From positions 482,134-546,133 of the forward strand of contig NZ_CP072866.1 of NCBI RefSeq assembly GCF_017948245.1: DNA of 64,000 bases, read 5' to 3'. Shown one piece after another: positions 35,428-44,342 of this stretch. This DNA comes from Rhizobium sp. NLR16a (lineage in GTDB: Bacteria > Pseudomonadota > Alphaproteobacteria > Rhizobiales > Rhizobiaceae). A model generated the notes under the pieces. The model was not told the DNA's origin, ran no database searches, and was given only the letters and a program-made list of their open reading frames with translations. The first letter of the stretch is position 1; each line of letters starts with the position of its first letter. The position numbers and the translations under genes were made by a program.

Positions 35428-37611
35428 TTGGTTTCCACCTATGTAAGCTATCTCGCGGTCGCGCGAAATCTGAACGCCAGTCTCTCCAGCGTTGCGTCTC
35501 AGGCCACGGTTGCTCGCGACAGCGCCTATTACAAGGAAAACATCGGCAAGGTCACGACCGTCGATGAATTCATGAGCGATTACAAGCTCTATTCCTATGC
35601 GATGAAGGCCTACGGCCTCGAAGACATGACCTACGCCAAGGCCTTCATGAAGAAGGTGCTGGAGAGCGACCTCAGCGATTCATCGAGCTTCGCTAACAGC
35701 TTGAGCGACGGCCGCTATGCCGAGTTCGCCGCCGCCTTCAAATTCTCCGGCGAGACGAAGACGGCGCAATCGGATGCGCAGCGGGACAATCTGCTTGATG
35801 CTTACGAAGACTCATTCGACACCGAGGTCGAGAACATCGAGGACGAGACCGATTATTTCGAGGAGAATATCTCGTCGATCACATCCGTCGACGAGTTGCT
35901 GTCGAGCTCGCGGCTGAAGAACTATGTGCTGACGGCTTTCGGTCTCAGCACCGAATACACATCGACCAGCTTTCTCAAGGATGTTCTGACGAGCGATCTC
36001 GACGATGCCGACAGCTTCGTCAATCAGCTCGACGATGATGTCTATGTCAGCCTGGCAAAGGCCTTCAATTTCAGCCAGGACGGCTCGGTCGACGGCGAGG
36101 TGATGTCGGAAGACCAGCTATCGCTGGTGACAAGCGCTTATGCCGTGGCATCATCGACGATCGCTTCTACGGAGACCGGGGAGGCTTATGATACTTATTT
36201 CGCTGCTCAGATCGGAAACATCACCTCTGTCGATCAATTAATGAGCGACGACAAGCTGGTGTCCTATCTCAGAACAGCCTACGGTCTTTCCGACACCGAA
36301 ACTGACAATTTCATCTCCGCGGCCCTGAAAAGCGCCGACACCGCCGACGCGATCGGCTTGTCCGACCTGCACGACGCCTTCAATTTCGATGAGGACGGCG
36401 CGCTTGCCGACGGCGACACGGCCCAGACGTCGGAACAGACGGCCGCGACCACGGCGGCCTTCGATGAAAACTACCAGGTGCTGATCGCCAATACCGACAC
36501 GGAAGATGCGGTTGACAACTATACGACACGCATTGCCAGCGTCACCTCGATCGACGATTTCCTGGTGTCGAACGGCGATGATGACGATGACGGCAACGAC
36601 GATCTCCCTGAATTATGGGAGATGGCGCTGCGGGCATTTGGCATAGACTCCGGCGAGGTCTCGAAAAGCGAAGTCCGGAAGATCCTCGAAAGTGATCCCA
36701 GCGATCCGAAGAGCTATGTCAACAGCTTGAAGGACGATCGGTTCGAGGCGTTTCGCAATGCCTTCAACTTCGACAGCGAAGGCGATGTGACCGTCCCGCT
36801 GGAGGCGATGTCGGAATCGGTCGTCGATGACTATGCCGCCTATTACAAGCAGAACAAGATCCGATATTTCGAAGGTGACGAGCTGACCGAGGCGACCGAC
36901 GCCGCGGATGAGGAGATCACCTATTTCCGTGACCAGATGGCGACGATCACCTCTGCCAGCGAGTTTCTCGCTGACGACCGGCTGGTTGCCTTTGCGCTTC
37001 AGGCGAAGGGCTTGGATCCGGAGGACGTCACGTCGGACGACCTGGAGAAGATGTTTTCGTCCGATCTCGACGACGAAGACAGCTACGTCAACAAGCTCGA
37101 AGACAACCGCTTCGCCGAACTGGTCGGCTCGTTCAATTTTGACCAGGACGGCAATATCTCGGCTGATCCTACCGGGACGGTGCAGCAGCGCGGCGACGTC
37201 TTGGAAACGGTCGACGCCTATGTCAGGCTGACGCTCGAGGATGATCAGGGCGACAGCAACACCGGCGTGCGCCTTGCACTCTATTTCGAACGCAAGGCAC
37301 CGGAGATCTCGAGTGCCTATGACATTCTGGGCGACAGCGCGCTGTTCGAATTTTTCACCACGAGCTTTAACCTGTCCCGCTATGTCTCGAATATGGACGT
37401 CGACAAGCAGGCCGAGATGATCGAGAATTTCATCGACATCAAGGACCTCGCCGATCCGGACAAGGTCGACGATCTGATCAAGCGCTTTACCGCCATGTAC
37501 GATATGGCGAACGGCACCGGCACCACGTCGACGGCGCTTTCCATCCTGACCGGCTCGGCGACGATCAGCGCCGATACGCTGCTTGCGATGGCACAGTTGA
37601 AAGGCGGCTGA
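35428..37611 (+). CDS. DUF1217 repeat protein
   Basis: 727 acidic residues built from six diverged copies of one helical unit of about 110-120 residues. Each has an ITSVDxxxSD-like element, an AYGL/AFGL helix, an LxSDLxDxxSFxNxL stretch and an F(N/K)FxxDG end; clear examples begin GKVTTVDEFMSDYKLYSYAM and SSITSVDELLSSSRLKNYVL. DUF1217 is known mainly from alphaproteobacteria, often near flagellar genes, with no assigned biochemistry. No signal peptide or membrane span is seen. The TTG start follows AAGAGGACGGACG. It may be secreted or flagellum-associated, but that is only suggested by relatives. Confidence 0.85.
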   Translation: MVSTYVSYLAVARNLNASLSSVASQATVARDSAYYKENIGKVTTVDEFMSDYKLYSYAMKAYGLEDMTYAKAFMKKVLESDLSDSSSFANSLSDGRYAEFAAAFKFSGETKTAQSDAQRDNLLDAYEDSFDTEVENIEDETDYFEENISSITSVDELLSSSRLKNYVLTAFGLSTEYTSTSFLKDVLTSDLDDADSFVNQLDDDVYVSLAKAFNFSQDGSVDGEVMSEDQLSLVTSAYAVASSTIASTETGEAYDTYFAAQIGNITSVDQLMSDDKLVSYLRTAYGLSDTETDNFISAALKSADTADAIGLSDLHDAFNFDEDGALADGDTAQTSEQTAATTAAFDENYQVLIANTDTEDAVDNYTTRIASVTSIDDFLVSNGDDDDDGNDDLPELWEMALRAFGIDSGEVSKSEVRKILESDPSDPKSYVNSLKDDRFEAFRNAFNFDSEGDVTVPLEAMSESVVDDYAAYYKQNKIRYFEGDELTEATDAADEEITYFRDQMATITSASEFLADDRLVAFALQAKGLDPEDVTSDDLEKMFSSDLDDEDSYVNKLEDNRFAELVGSFNFDQDGNISADPTGTVQQRGDVLETVDAYVRLTLEDDQGDSNTGVRLALYFERKAPEISSAYDILGDSALFEFFTTSFNLSRYVSNMDVDKQAEMIENFIDIKDLADPDKVDDLIKRFTAMYDMANGTGTTSTALSILTGSATISADTLLAMAQLKGG

Positions 37612-37968
37612 GAAAGTCGCTTATCCGGCGGGTAACGCCCCTTCAAAAAGAGACCGTGTGGTAAACCCCATCAAGGGCCTGTGAATATTCGCGCTGCACG
37701 CCGGCCTGGCGGCGATGAACGCCTATTGCGTGGCTGAAAGGCTTCCCCTTCCTATATCGCGGCCCGAAGCTATCGGGCCGCCGCAAGCGCAACCGAAAAC
37801 CAACCGCAAAATGTTGCGCTGCCGAAAAAATCGCCAAGCACTCTGCTGCGCGTTTTTTCGGCATGCCCCATTGACAATTCACCGCCGATGGCACTTGATA
37901 TCGAAATCCAATAAACCAGACACATGTCCAATATATTGGATCATCGAAACATCTACAAGGGGAACGCC
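37612..37968. other. Gene-free stretch before an amino-acid importer
   Basis: No convincing gene is seen in these 357 bases. The one clear element is the 14-bp perfect palindrome TCCAATATATTGGA (37927-37940), 28 nt before the binding-protein start, with a partial copy ATCCAATAAACC about 20 nt upstream. It is well placed for an operator. Confidence 0.5.
37927..37940. promoter_or_regulatory. Perfect 14-bp palindrome upstream of the amino-acid importer
   Basis: TCCAATATATTGGA is fully self-complementary and AT-rich at its centre. It sits between the likely promoter and the AAGGGGAACGCC ribosome site of the binding-protein gene. The regulator is unknown. Confidence 0.5.
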
Positions 37969-38808
37969 ATGATCATTTCCTTTCGCGCCGGCCTGATGTC
38001 GCTGGCCGTCGCCGCCCTGGTGTCGACGCCTGTGCTTGCCGAGGGCAGCAAGCTCGACGAGGTGCTGGCCCGCGGTCATCTCGTGCTCGGCACGGGCAGC
38101 ACCAATGCGCCCTGGCACTTCAAGAGCGCGGACGACAAGCTTCAGGGCTTCGATGTCGACATGGGCCACATCGTCGCCAAGGCCCTGTTCGGCGATCCGG
38201 ATAAGATCGAATTTGTCAACCAGTCGTCGGACGCCCGCATTCCGAACATCACCACCGATAAGGTCGACATCACCTGCCAGTTCATGACCGTTACGGGCGA
38301 ACGCGCCCAGCAGGTCGCCTTCACCATTCCCTATTATCGTGAGGGCGTCGGCCTGATGCTCAAGGCGGATGGAAAATATGCTGATTATGCCGCTCTGAAG
38401 GCTGCCGGCTCCTCGGTCACCATCTCGGTTCTCCAGAACGTATACGCCGAAGCTATGGTGCACGCCGCATTGCCGGAGGCGACCGTCGACCAGTATGAAT
38501 CCGTCGACCTGATCTATCAGGCGCTGGAGTCGGGGCGTGCCGATGCCGCCGCCACGGACCAGTCGTCGCTCGCCTGGTACATGACGCAGAACCAGGGCCG
38601 CTACAAGGACGCCGGCTACGGCTGGAACCCACAGACCTATGCCTGCGCCGTCAAGCGCGGTGATCAGGATTGGCTGAACTTCGTCAACACCGCTCTTCAC
38701 GAAGCGATGACAGGTGTCGAGTTCGACTTCTATGCCAAATCCTTCAAGACCTGGTTCGGTAAGGATCTGGCGCCGCCGCAGATCGGTTTCCCCGTCGAAT
38801 TCAAGTGA
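37969..38808 (+). CDS. Polar amino-acid ABC transporter binding protein
   Basis: 279 aa, family 3 solute-binding protein. The signal peptide MIISFRAGLMSLAVAALVST ends near VLA. The mature protein begins GSKLDEVLARGHLVLGTGST and contains FDVDMGHIVAKALFG, ITCQFMTVTGERAQQVAFTI and YESVDLIYQALESGRADAAA. ATG 37969 with AAGGGGAACGCC is preferred over the longer frame. The substrate is probably a polar or acidic amino acid or derivative. First gene of a binding protein-permease-permease-ATPase unit. Confidence 0.88.
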   Translation: MIISFRAGLMSLAVAALVSTPVLAEGSKLDEVLARGHLVLGTGSTNAPWHFKSADDKLQGFDVDMGHIVAKALFGDPDKIEFVNQSSDARIPNITTDKVDITCQFMTVTGERAQQVAFTIPYYREGVGLMLKADGKYADYAALKAAGSSVTISVLQNVYAEAMVHAALPEATVDQYESVDLIYQALESGRADAAATDQSSLAWYMTQNQGRYKDAGYGWNPQTYACAVKRGDQDWLNFVNTALHEAMTGVEFDFYAKSFKTWFGKDLAPPQIGFPVEFK

Positions 38809-38817
38809 CCGCGATGC

Positions 38818-38839
38818 GGAGCGGGAGCTCGCTCCCGCT
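38818..38839 (+). terminator. Intercistronic hairpin after the binding-protein gene
   Basis: GAGCGGGAGC followed almost at once by GCTCCCGCTC forms a strong hairpin 10 nt after the stop. There is no T-run. Such hairpins commonly raise the amount of binding protein over permease by protecting the upstream mRNA. Confidence 0.5.
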
Positions 38840-38972
38840 CCGCTGTGGAACAGGATGATCTCGGTCTAGGTCGGGCTAAGATCTCAGTCCGCTTCTGGAT
38901 CGAATGATTGGAGATGACGTCGTCCGGCCCGCTCATAGGCTCGGCGGCATGCTCTGGTCTGAAAGGACCCGC

Positions 38973-39635
38973 ATGGGTTACACACTGAACTTCGCTGCCG
39001 TCTGGCGCAATTTCGACTTTCTCTTAAGCGGACTTGCCCTCAGCCTCGGCCTTGCCGCGATTTCGATCCTGATCGGGGCCGCAATCGGTCTTGTGATGGC
39101 TTTCGCGCTGACGTCGAGGAGCCGCTTCGCGCTCGTGCCGGCGCGCGTCTATGTCACCGTCATTCGCAACCTGCCGATTCTCGTTCTCGTGCTTTTCGCC
39201 TTTTTCGCGCTGCCGCAGATGGGCTTGCGCCTCGACAAGATGAAAAGCTTCGTGCTGGTTCTTTCGCTCTATTCCGGGGCCTATCTGGCCGAGGTGTTCC
39301 GCGCCGGACTGCTGTCGATCCCGAGAGGGTTGACGGAAGCCGGCCTTGCCATCGGCCTGACGGCAATGCAGATCCGCAGCTCGATCATCGCACCGCTGAT
39401 GCTGCGCAACGTGCTGCCATCGCTATCCTCGACGATCATCTCGCTCTTCAAGGACACCTCGCTTGCCGCTGCCATCGCTGTGCCCGAGCTGACCTTTGCC
39501 GCCCGCAAGATCAATGTCGAGAGTTTCCGCGTCATCGAAACATGGATGGTTACATCAGCCCTCTATGTCGCCACCTGTTTCCTCATCGCCGCCTTGATGC
39601 GCCTCGTCGAGCGCCGTCTGGCCCTGCCGAGATAG
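38973..39635 (+). CDS. Amino-acid ABC transporter permease 1
   Basis: 220 aa. The signature VIRNLPILVLVLFAFFALPQ and the EAA loop RGLTEAGLAIGLTAMQIRSS identify a His/Glu/Gln-type permease with about five spans. ATG 38973 follows GAAAGGACC. The 164-nt gap after the binding-protein gene contains the inverted repeat GAGCGGGAGC / GCTCCCGCTC (38818-38839), probably an intercistronic RNA-stability hairpin that favours the binding protein. Confidence 0.9.
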   Translation: MGYTLNFAAVWRNFDFLLSGLALSLGLAAISILIGAAIGLVMAFALTSRSRFALVPARVYVTVIRNLPILVLVLFAFFALPQMGLRLDKMKSFVLVLSLYSGAYLAEVFRAGLLSIPRGLTEAGLAIGLTAMQIRSSIIAPLMLRNVLPSLSSTIISLFKDTSLAAAIAVPELTFAARKINVESFRVIETWMVTSALYVATCFLIAALMRLVERRLALPR

Positions 39636-39640
39636 TCCCG

Positions 39641-40300
39641 ATGTCTCACACCTTTCTCGAACAACTCTGGATCGCCCGCTACGTCATCATGAACGGCATT
39701 GCCATGACGGTGTCGATCTCGCTGCTGGCCATTCTCGCGGGCTCCGTGCTCGGTGTTTTTGTCGGTCTGGCGCTGGTTTACGGCGGCATCGTCTTACGTC
39801 TCCTCGTGCGTGCCTATACGGATATCATCCGCGGCACACCGGTGCTCGTGCTCGTACTGGCAAGCTATTATGTCTCCGCCGCGGTCGGTCTCGATCTCGG
39901 ACCGTTCTCCGCCGGCGTCCTCGCCCTTGCCGTTTTCTGCTCTTCCCATGTCGGCGAAATCGTGCGCGGAGCGCTTCAGGCGATCCCGAAGGGCCAGACC
40001 GAAGCGGCCAAGGCGATCGGTCTGACCTTTACCCAGACTTTCACCTCGGTGCTGTGGCCGCAGGCCATGCGCCAGTGTCTGCCGGCCTGGGTGAATACGG
40101 CGGCCGAGATGGTGAAGGCCTCGACGCTGCTCTCCGTCATCGGCGTCGCCGAGCTTCTCCTGCGCACGCAGGAGATCATCTCCCGCAATTTCATGAGCCT
40201 CCAGTTCTATTTTCTGGCCGGCGGTCTCTATTTCATCGTCAACTACGGCATCGAGCACTTCGGCAAATATGTCGAGCGCAAGACCGCCCTGCCGTCCTGA
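39641..40300 (+). CDS. Amino-acid ABC transporter permease 2
   Basis: 219 aa, partner of the previous permease. TDIIRGTPVLVLVLASYYVS and GQTEAAKAIGLTFTQTFTSV are the diagnostic segments, followed by LWPQAMRQCLPAWVNTAAEM. It starts 5 nt after the first permease. The frame is open upstream to 39542, but that part overlaps the previous gene. Confidence 0.9.
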   Translation: MSHTFLEQLWIARYVIMNGIAMTVSISLLAILAGSVLGVFVGLALVYGGIVLRLLVRAYTDIIRGTPVLVLVLASYYVSAAVGLDLGPFSAGVLALAVFCSSHVGEIVRGALQAIPKGQTEAAKAIGLTFTQTFTSVLWPQAMRQCLPAWVNTAAEMVKASTLLSVIGVAELLLRTQEIISRNFMSLQFYFLAGGLYFIVNYGIEHFGKYVERKTALPS

Positions 40301-40312
40301 GGAGACTTTCCG

Positions 40313-41083
40313 ATGGCCAAGACCATTCTCGACATCAAGGGTCTGCGCAAGACTTACGGTATCCACGAAGTTCTCAAGGGGGTCGATTGCGCCGTTCAGG
40401 AAGGCGAGGTCATCTCCATCATCGGCTCCTCAGGCTCCGGCAAGACCACCTTGCTGCGCTGCGTCAACATGCTCGAGGAATTCCAGAGCGGCACGATCAG
40501 CCTCGACGGCGAGGAGATCGGCTATCACGTCGACGGCGCGACGCGCCGGCGCAAGAGCGAGAAGGAGATTGCCCGTCAGCGCGCCCTGACCGGCATGGCT
40601 TTTCAGCAGTTCAATCTCTTCCCGCATATGAGTGCTGCCGAAAACGTCATGCTCGGCCTCGTCAAGGTGAAGAAGATGACGAAACCGGAAGCCCGCATCA
40701 TTGCCGAAAAATGGCTCGACCGGGTCGGCCTCGCCGCCCGCGCCAACCATTATCCCGGTCAGCTCTCCGGCGGCCAGCAGCAGCGTGTTGCGATTGCCCG
40801 CGCCATCGCCATGTCGCCGCGGCTGATGCTGTTCGACGAAGTGACCTCCGCGCTCGATCCGGAATTGGTGGGCGAAGTCCTGCAGGTGATCAAGGGGCTT
40901 GCTGCCGATGGCATGACCATGCTGCTCGTCACCCATGAAATGCGTTTCGCCTACGAGGTTTCGTCGCGCGTAATCTTCATGAACCAGGGCGTCATCTGCG
41001 AGGAGGGCGATCCGAAGGAAATGTTCGTGCGCCCGAAAACCGAACGGTTGGCGGAATTTCTCAAAACCTCGAGCTTCCACTAA
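40313..41083 (+). CDS. Amino-acid ABC transporter ATPase
   Basis: 256 aa. Walker [10 protein letters not shown] (about 38-46), signature [14 protein letters not shown], Walker [16 protein letters not shown], and switch His in [14 protein letters not shown] small insertion ([16 protein letters not shown]) lies between the Walker A region and the Q-loop ([12 protein letters not shown]). Last gene of the unit, 12 nt after permease 2; a 315-nt gene-free region follows. Confidence 0.92.
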   Translation: MAKTILDIKGLRKTYGIHEVLKGVDCAVQEGEVISIIGSSGSGKTTLLRCVNMLEEFQSGTISLDGEEIGYHVDGATRRRKSEKEIARQRALTGMAFQQFNLFPHMSAAENVMLGLVKVKKMTKPEARIIAEKWLDRVGLAARANHYPGQLSGGQQQRVAIARAIAMSPRLMLFDEVTSALDPELVGEVLQVIKGLAADGMTMLLVTHEMRFAYEVSSRVIFMNQGVICEEGDPKEMFVRPKTERLAEFLKTSSFH

Positions 41084-41185
41084 AACCGGCGACGGCGATG
41101 GGTTTGCCCCGTCACGCGGGATAGGGTTGTCTTCGACGTCGCAGGTGTTGGCGCGCACGATCGATTGACGACGACTGGCAAAGCG

Positions 41186-41286
41186 TTGCCCCGGTCCCGA
41201 TCCGCAGGGTCGGGGGCAAGTCGGTCGGGCCTATGAACTTGCCCCGGCATCGGTGACAGGCCGATGCGGGGGAGGGGCAGCCCCGC
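41186..41286 (+). repeat. Chain of four overlapping GC-rich hairpins
   Basis: TTGCCCC (41186-41192) can pair with GGGGCAA (41213-41219). GGGGCAAG (41213-41220) can instead pair with CTTGCCCC (41238-41245). GCATCGG (41247-41253) pairs with CCGATGC (41261-41267), extended by CCCC/GGGG around a bulge. GCGGGG (41266-41271) can pair with CCCCGC (41281-41286). Neighbouring stems exclude one another. It may be the 3' end of the upstream operon, an attenuator, or a rhizobial intergenic palindromic element. The 41084-41398 gap contains no gene. Confidence 0.5.
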
Positions 41287-41317
41287 ATAAATTACAGTCA
41301 GTCTGCATGCCTGGCGG

Positions 41318-41373
41318 GCAAATTTTGCTCGGAGCATCCCAGGCATCTTGGAAATCCTCGGCGCAAAATTTTG
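41318..41373. promoter_or_regulatory. Two AT-rich dyads before the sigma-54 promoter
   Basis: GCAAATTTTGC (41318-41328) and CAAAATTTTG (41364-41373) are similar dyads about 46 bp apart; the second touches the -24 element. They are candidate sites for the GntR regulator or an activator. Confidence 0.35.
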
Positions 41374-41387
41374 GCACGAGCTTTGCT
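41372..41387 (+). promoter_or_regulatory. Sigma-54 (RpoN) promoter of the GntR/amino-acid importer operon
   Basis: TTGGCACGAGCTTTGCT has GG (41373-41374) and GC (41385-41386) separated by exactly 10 nt, and agrees with the RpoN consensus TGGCACG-N4-TTGC at every core position. Transcription would start near 41397, only about two bases before the GntR start codon. No NtrC or NifA site was recognised upstream. Nitrogen control would fit an amino-acid importer. Confidence 0.7.
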
Positions 41388-41398
41388 TCCTGTCTTGT

Positions 41399-42148
41399 AT
41401 GCAAGATAGCCACGCATCCGAGACCACGCAGAAATCCATTGAGGCAACGATCGTCTCCGGGATCCTTTCTGCCAAGATTCGGCCGGGCACGCGTCTTGGC
41501 GAAAATCAGCTGGCGGCGCTCTTCGGCGTGTCCCGAACCCGCGTCCGTGAAGCCATGATGCGTCTGGAGACACGCGGCATCGTGCATGTCAGCCCCCGGC
41601 GCGGCTGGTTCGTCGTCGAGCCCTCCGCTGAGGATGCGATCGCCGTCTATGATGCAAGGCGTGTCGTCGAGGCCGGATTGCTGCGCAGCATGGGCGTGCT
41701 GACGGAGGAGGGACGCAAGGCTCTCGACGCCCATCTGAACGCGGAGCGGAACGCGATGGCGGCGGGCGACCGCCAGCGCCTGACCTATTTGATGGGCGAT
41801 TTCCATATCCGCATTGCGGAATTGAGCGGCAACACGATCATCGTCGACATCCTGCGCGACCTGACCGCAAGGACGATCCTCATTTCGATGCTCTATCAAT
41901 CCGAATTTCATGCGGCGCAGTCCCATGAGGGGCACTGCCGTATTTTCGAGGCCATGCAGGCAGGGGATTTCGTCAGAGCCGCGGAGCTCTCCGTCGAACA
42001 TCTTGATGAAGTGGAGATGGGCCTCGACCTCACGGCGCGTCCGGATCCGCTTTCGGATCTGCGCAATTCCCTGTCGCTTCCGCCTAAGGCCGCGTTCTCC
42101 ATCTCCCAGCCGTCAGACCCAAAAATCACACCATCAAAGGAGCAATGA
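41399..42148 (+). CDS. GntR-family (FadR/FCD type) transcriptional regulator
   Basis: 249 aa. The winged helix (IEATIVSGILSAKIRPGTRL, LAALFGVSRTRVREAMMRLE, HVSPRRGWFVVEPS) is followed by an all-helical FCD ligand domain with metal-type residues in MGDFHIRIAELSGN. The start must be at or before ATG 41399 because the helix-turn-helix begins soon after. No ribosome site precedes it, and the sigma-54 promoter would give an almost leaderless mRNA. The start codon lies inside CTTGTATGCAAG, a dyad-like sequence. The binding-protein gene follows 4 nt after its stop, so it is co-transcribed with the importer it probably controls. Confidence 0.87.
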   Translation: MQDSHASETTQKSIEATIVSGILSAKIRPGTRLGENQLAALFGVSRTRVREAMMRLETRGIVHVSPRRGWFVVEPSAEDAIAVYDARRVVEAGLLRSMGVLTEEGRKALDAHLNAERNAMAAGDRQRLTYLMGDFHIRIAELSGNTIIVDILRDLTARTILISMLYQSEFHAAQSHEGHCRIFEAMQAGDFVRAAELSVEHLDEVEMGLDLTARPDPLSDLRNSLSLPPKAAFSISQPSDPKITPSKEQ

Positions 42149-42152
42149 ACAC

Positions 42153-42938
42153 ATGCTGACCAGACGGATCTTCTTCGCAATCGCGGCTCTCGCCGCGACC
42201 TTCAGCTTCAACTCGCCGTCTCACGCCGATGCTCTTGCCGACATTACGGCGCGCGGTACGTTGCGTGTCGCAGTCCCGCAGGATTTCCCGCCTTTCGGCA
42301 GTGTCGGCACCGATATGGCGCCGGTGGGCTACGATATCGACATGGCCAATCTCATTGCCCAAAAGCTTGGCGTCAAAGCCGAACTTGTGCCGGTCACGAG
42401 CGCCAACCGCGTCCCCTATCTGCAGACGAACAAGGTCGATCTCGTCATATCGAGCCTCGGCAAGAATGCGGAGCGCGAAAAGGTGATCGATTTCTCGGTC
42501 GCCTACGCGCCCTTCTTCAACGGCGTGTTCGGTCCGGCCGATCTTTCGGTCGCCAAGGCGGAAGATCTCGCGGGCAAGAGCATCGGCGTCACACGCGGCG
42601 CCGTGGAGGATCTCGAGCTGACGAAGATCGCGCCGGCCGATGCGACGATCAAGCGTTACGAGGACAATAACGGCACCATCTCGGCGTTCCTCTCCGGCCA
42701 GGTCGACATCATTGCTACCGGCAACGTCGTGGCGGCTGCGATCCTCGCCAAAAACCCTCCCAAGCGCCCTGAGCTGAAGTTTCTGATCAAGAACTCGCCC
42801 TGCTACATCGGCCTCAACAAGGAACAGTCCGCGCTTCTGGAGAAGGTGAACGGCATTGTCGCCGCCGCCAAAGCCGATGGCAGCTTGAATGCGATATCGC
42901 AGAAGTGGCTCGGTGCCGGTCTGCCGTCCGATCTTTAA
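42153..42938 (+). CDS. Amino-acid ABC transporter binding protein
   Basis: 261 aa, family 3 solute-binding protein with signal peptide MLTRRIFFAIAALAATFSFN (cleavage near SHA). The mature part has TLRVAVPQDFPPFGSVG, YDIDMANLIAQKLGVKAELV, VISSLGKNAEREKVIDFSVA and the C-terminal SLNAISQKWLG. ATG 42153 follows AAAGGAG with a 10-nt gap. The substrate is unknown, probably a polar amino acid or opine-like compound. Two permeases and an ATPase follow. Confidence 0.9.
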   Translation: MLTRRIFFAIAALAATFSFNSPSHADALADITARGTLRVAVPQDFPPFGSVGTDMAPVGYDIDMANLIAQKLGVKAELVPVTSANRVPYLQTNKVDLVISSLGKNAEREKVIDFSVAYAPFFNGVFGPADLSVAKAEDLAGKSIGVTRGAVEDLELTKIAPADATIKRYEDNNGTISAFLSGQVDIIATGNVVAAAILAKNPPKRPELKFLIKNSPCYIGLNKEQSALLEKVNGIVAAAKADGSLNAISQKWLGAGLPSDL

Positions 42939-43014
42939 GGAAACCAGGGTCTCGCGCATGTCTCCTGCGGCCGCGGGATGACATGCGCTCCGTCACCGCG
43001 AGAGGGGACATTCC

Positions 43015-43686
43015 TTGAGCTACCATTTCGAATTCGGCTGGCTGCTTCAATATTATCCCGAGATCATCAAGGGTGTGCTGATCACCCTGGAGCTTATCGC
43101 GATCGGTGGTGTGCTCGGCATTTCGCTCGGCATCGTCTGCGCTTGGGTGCGGGCGCTTGGCCCGGTCTGGCTGAAGCCGGTCGCTGCGGCCTATGTGGAA
43201 CTGATCCGCAACACCCCGTTCCTGATCCAGCTTTTCTTCATCTTCTTCGGTCTGCCGTCGCTCGGCCTCCACCTTTCCGAATTGACAGCCGCCAATCTTG
43301 CGATGGTCGTCAACCTTGGCGCCTATAGCTGCGAGATTATCCGCGCCGGCATCCAGGCGACGCCGAAAGGCCAGTTCGAGGCAGGCGAGAGCCTCGCCAT
43401 GACGCGCTTCGAGACTTTCCGCCATGTCGTTCTCGTGCCGTCGCTGCAGCGCATCTGGCCAGCGCTGTCGTCGCAAGTGGTCATCGTCATGCTCGGCTCG
43501 GCGGTCGTATCGCAGATCGCCGCCGAGGATCTGACCTTCGCCGCGAATTTCATACAATCGCGAACCTTTCGAGCCTTCGAGGCCTACATCGTCTCGACAT
43601 CAATCTATCTCGCGCTGGCGATCCTGCTCCGGCAGGTGCTGGGCCTGATCGGCTGGTTCATTTTCCCGAGGAGAGCAGCACGATGA
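43015..43686 (+). CDS. Amino-acid ABC transporter permease 1 (GntR-linked system)
   Basis: 223 aa. VELIRNTPFLIQLFFIFFGL and the EAA loop GQFEAGESLAMTRFETFRHV followed by VLVPSLQRIWPALSSQVVIV identify the family. It uses a TTG start behind AGAGGGGACATTCC. Its stop overlaps the next permease start by 4 nt (ATGA). Confidence 0.9.
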   Translation: MSYHFEFGWLLQYYPEIIKGVLITLELIAIGGVLGISLGIVCAWVRALGPVWLKPVAAAYVELIRNTPFLIQLFFIFFGLPSLGLHLSELTAANLAMVVNLGAYSCEIIRAGIQATPKGQFEAGESLAMTRFETFRHVVLVPSLQRIWPALSSQVVIVMLGSAVVSQIAAEDLTFAANFIQSRTFRAFEAYIVSTSIYLALAILLRQVLGLIGWFIFPRRAAR

Positions 43687-44342
43687 TCACGTTCACGCTC
43701 TGGGACATTCTGCGCAACCTGCTGCTTGCCACCCGCTGGACGATCCTCCTTTCGCTCGTCTCGTTCGTCGGCGGCAGCCTGGTCGGCCTGGGCCTGCTGT
43801 TCCTGCGCATCAGCAGGTGCAAGGCCGGCCGGGCGTTTGCGAAATATTATATCGAGCTCTTCCAGGGTACGCCGCTGCTGATGCAGCTCTTCATCGCCTT
43901 TTTCGGTCTCGGCCTCTTCGGAATAGACGTGCCGGCCTGGCTTGCGGCGGGATTGGCGCTGATCCTATGGAGCGCCGCCTTTCTCACCGAGATCTGGCGG
44001 GGCTGCGTCGAAGCGGTTGCGAAGGGGCAATGGGAAGCCTCCGCCAGCCTCGGCATGGGCCGTCTGCAGCAGATGCGCTACGTCATTCTTCCACAGGCGC
44101 TGAGGATCGCCATACCGCCGACCGTCGGTTTCTCCGTTCAGATCATCAAGGGCACGGCGCTGACCTCGATCATCGGCTTCGTCGAATTGTCGAAGGCCGG
44201 CACCGTGGTCACCAACGCCACCTTCCAGCCCTTCACCGTCTATGGGCTCGTGGCGCTCATCTATTTCGCCCTTTGCTGGCCCTTGTCGAAAAGCAGCCAG
44301 ATCCTGGAGAGAAAACTCAATGTCGCTCATCGAAATCACTGA
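43683..44342 (+). CDS. Amino-acid ABC transporter permease 2 (GntR-linked system)
   Basis: 219 aa. IELFQGTPLLMQLFIAFFGL and GQWEASASLGMGRLQQMRYV are the diagnostic segments, followed by ILPQALRIAIPPTVGFSVQI. It overlaps both the preceding permease (4 nt) and the ATPase start (23 nt), a tightly packed operon. Confidence 0.9.
   Translation: MITFTLWDILRNLLLATRWTILLSLVSFVGGSLVGLGLLFLRISRCKAGRAFAKYYIELFQGTPLLMQLFIAFFGLGLFGIDVPAWLAAGLALILWSAAFLTEIWRGCVEAVAKGQWEASASLGMGRLQQMRYVILPQALRIAIPPTVGFSVQIIKGTALTSIIGFVELSKAGTVVTNATFQPFTVYGLVALIYFALCWPLSKSSQILERKLNVAHRNH

Noticed and set aside
37866..37912. Sigma-54-like TGGCAC near 37890
   Set aside because: The GG is followed after 10 nt by CG instead of GC, so the -12 element is absent.
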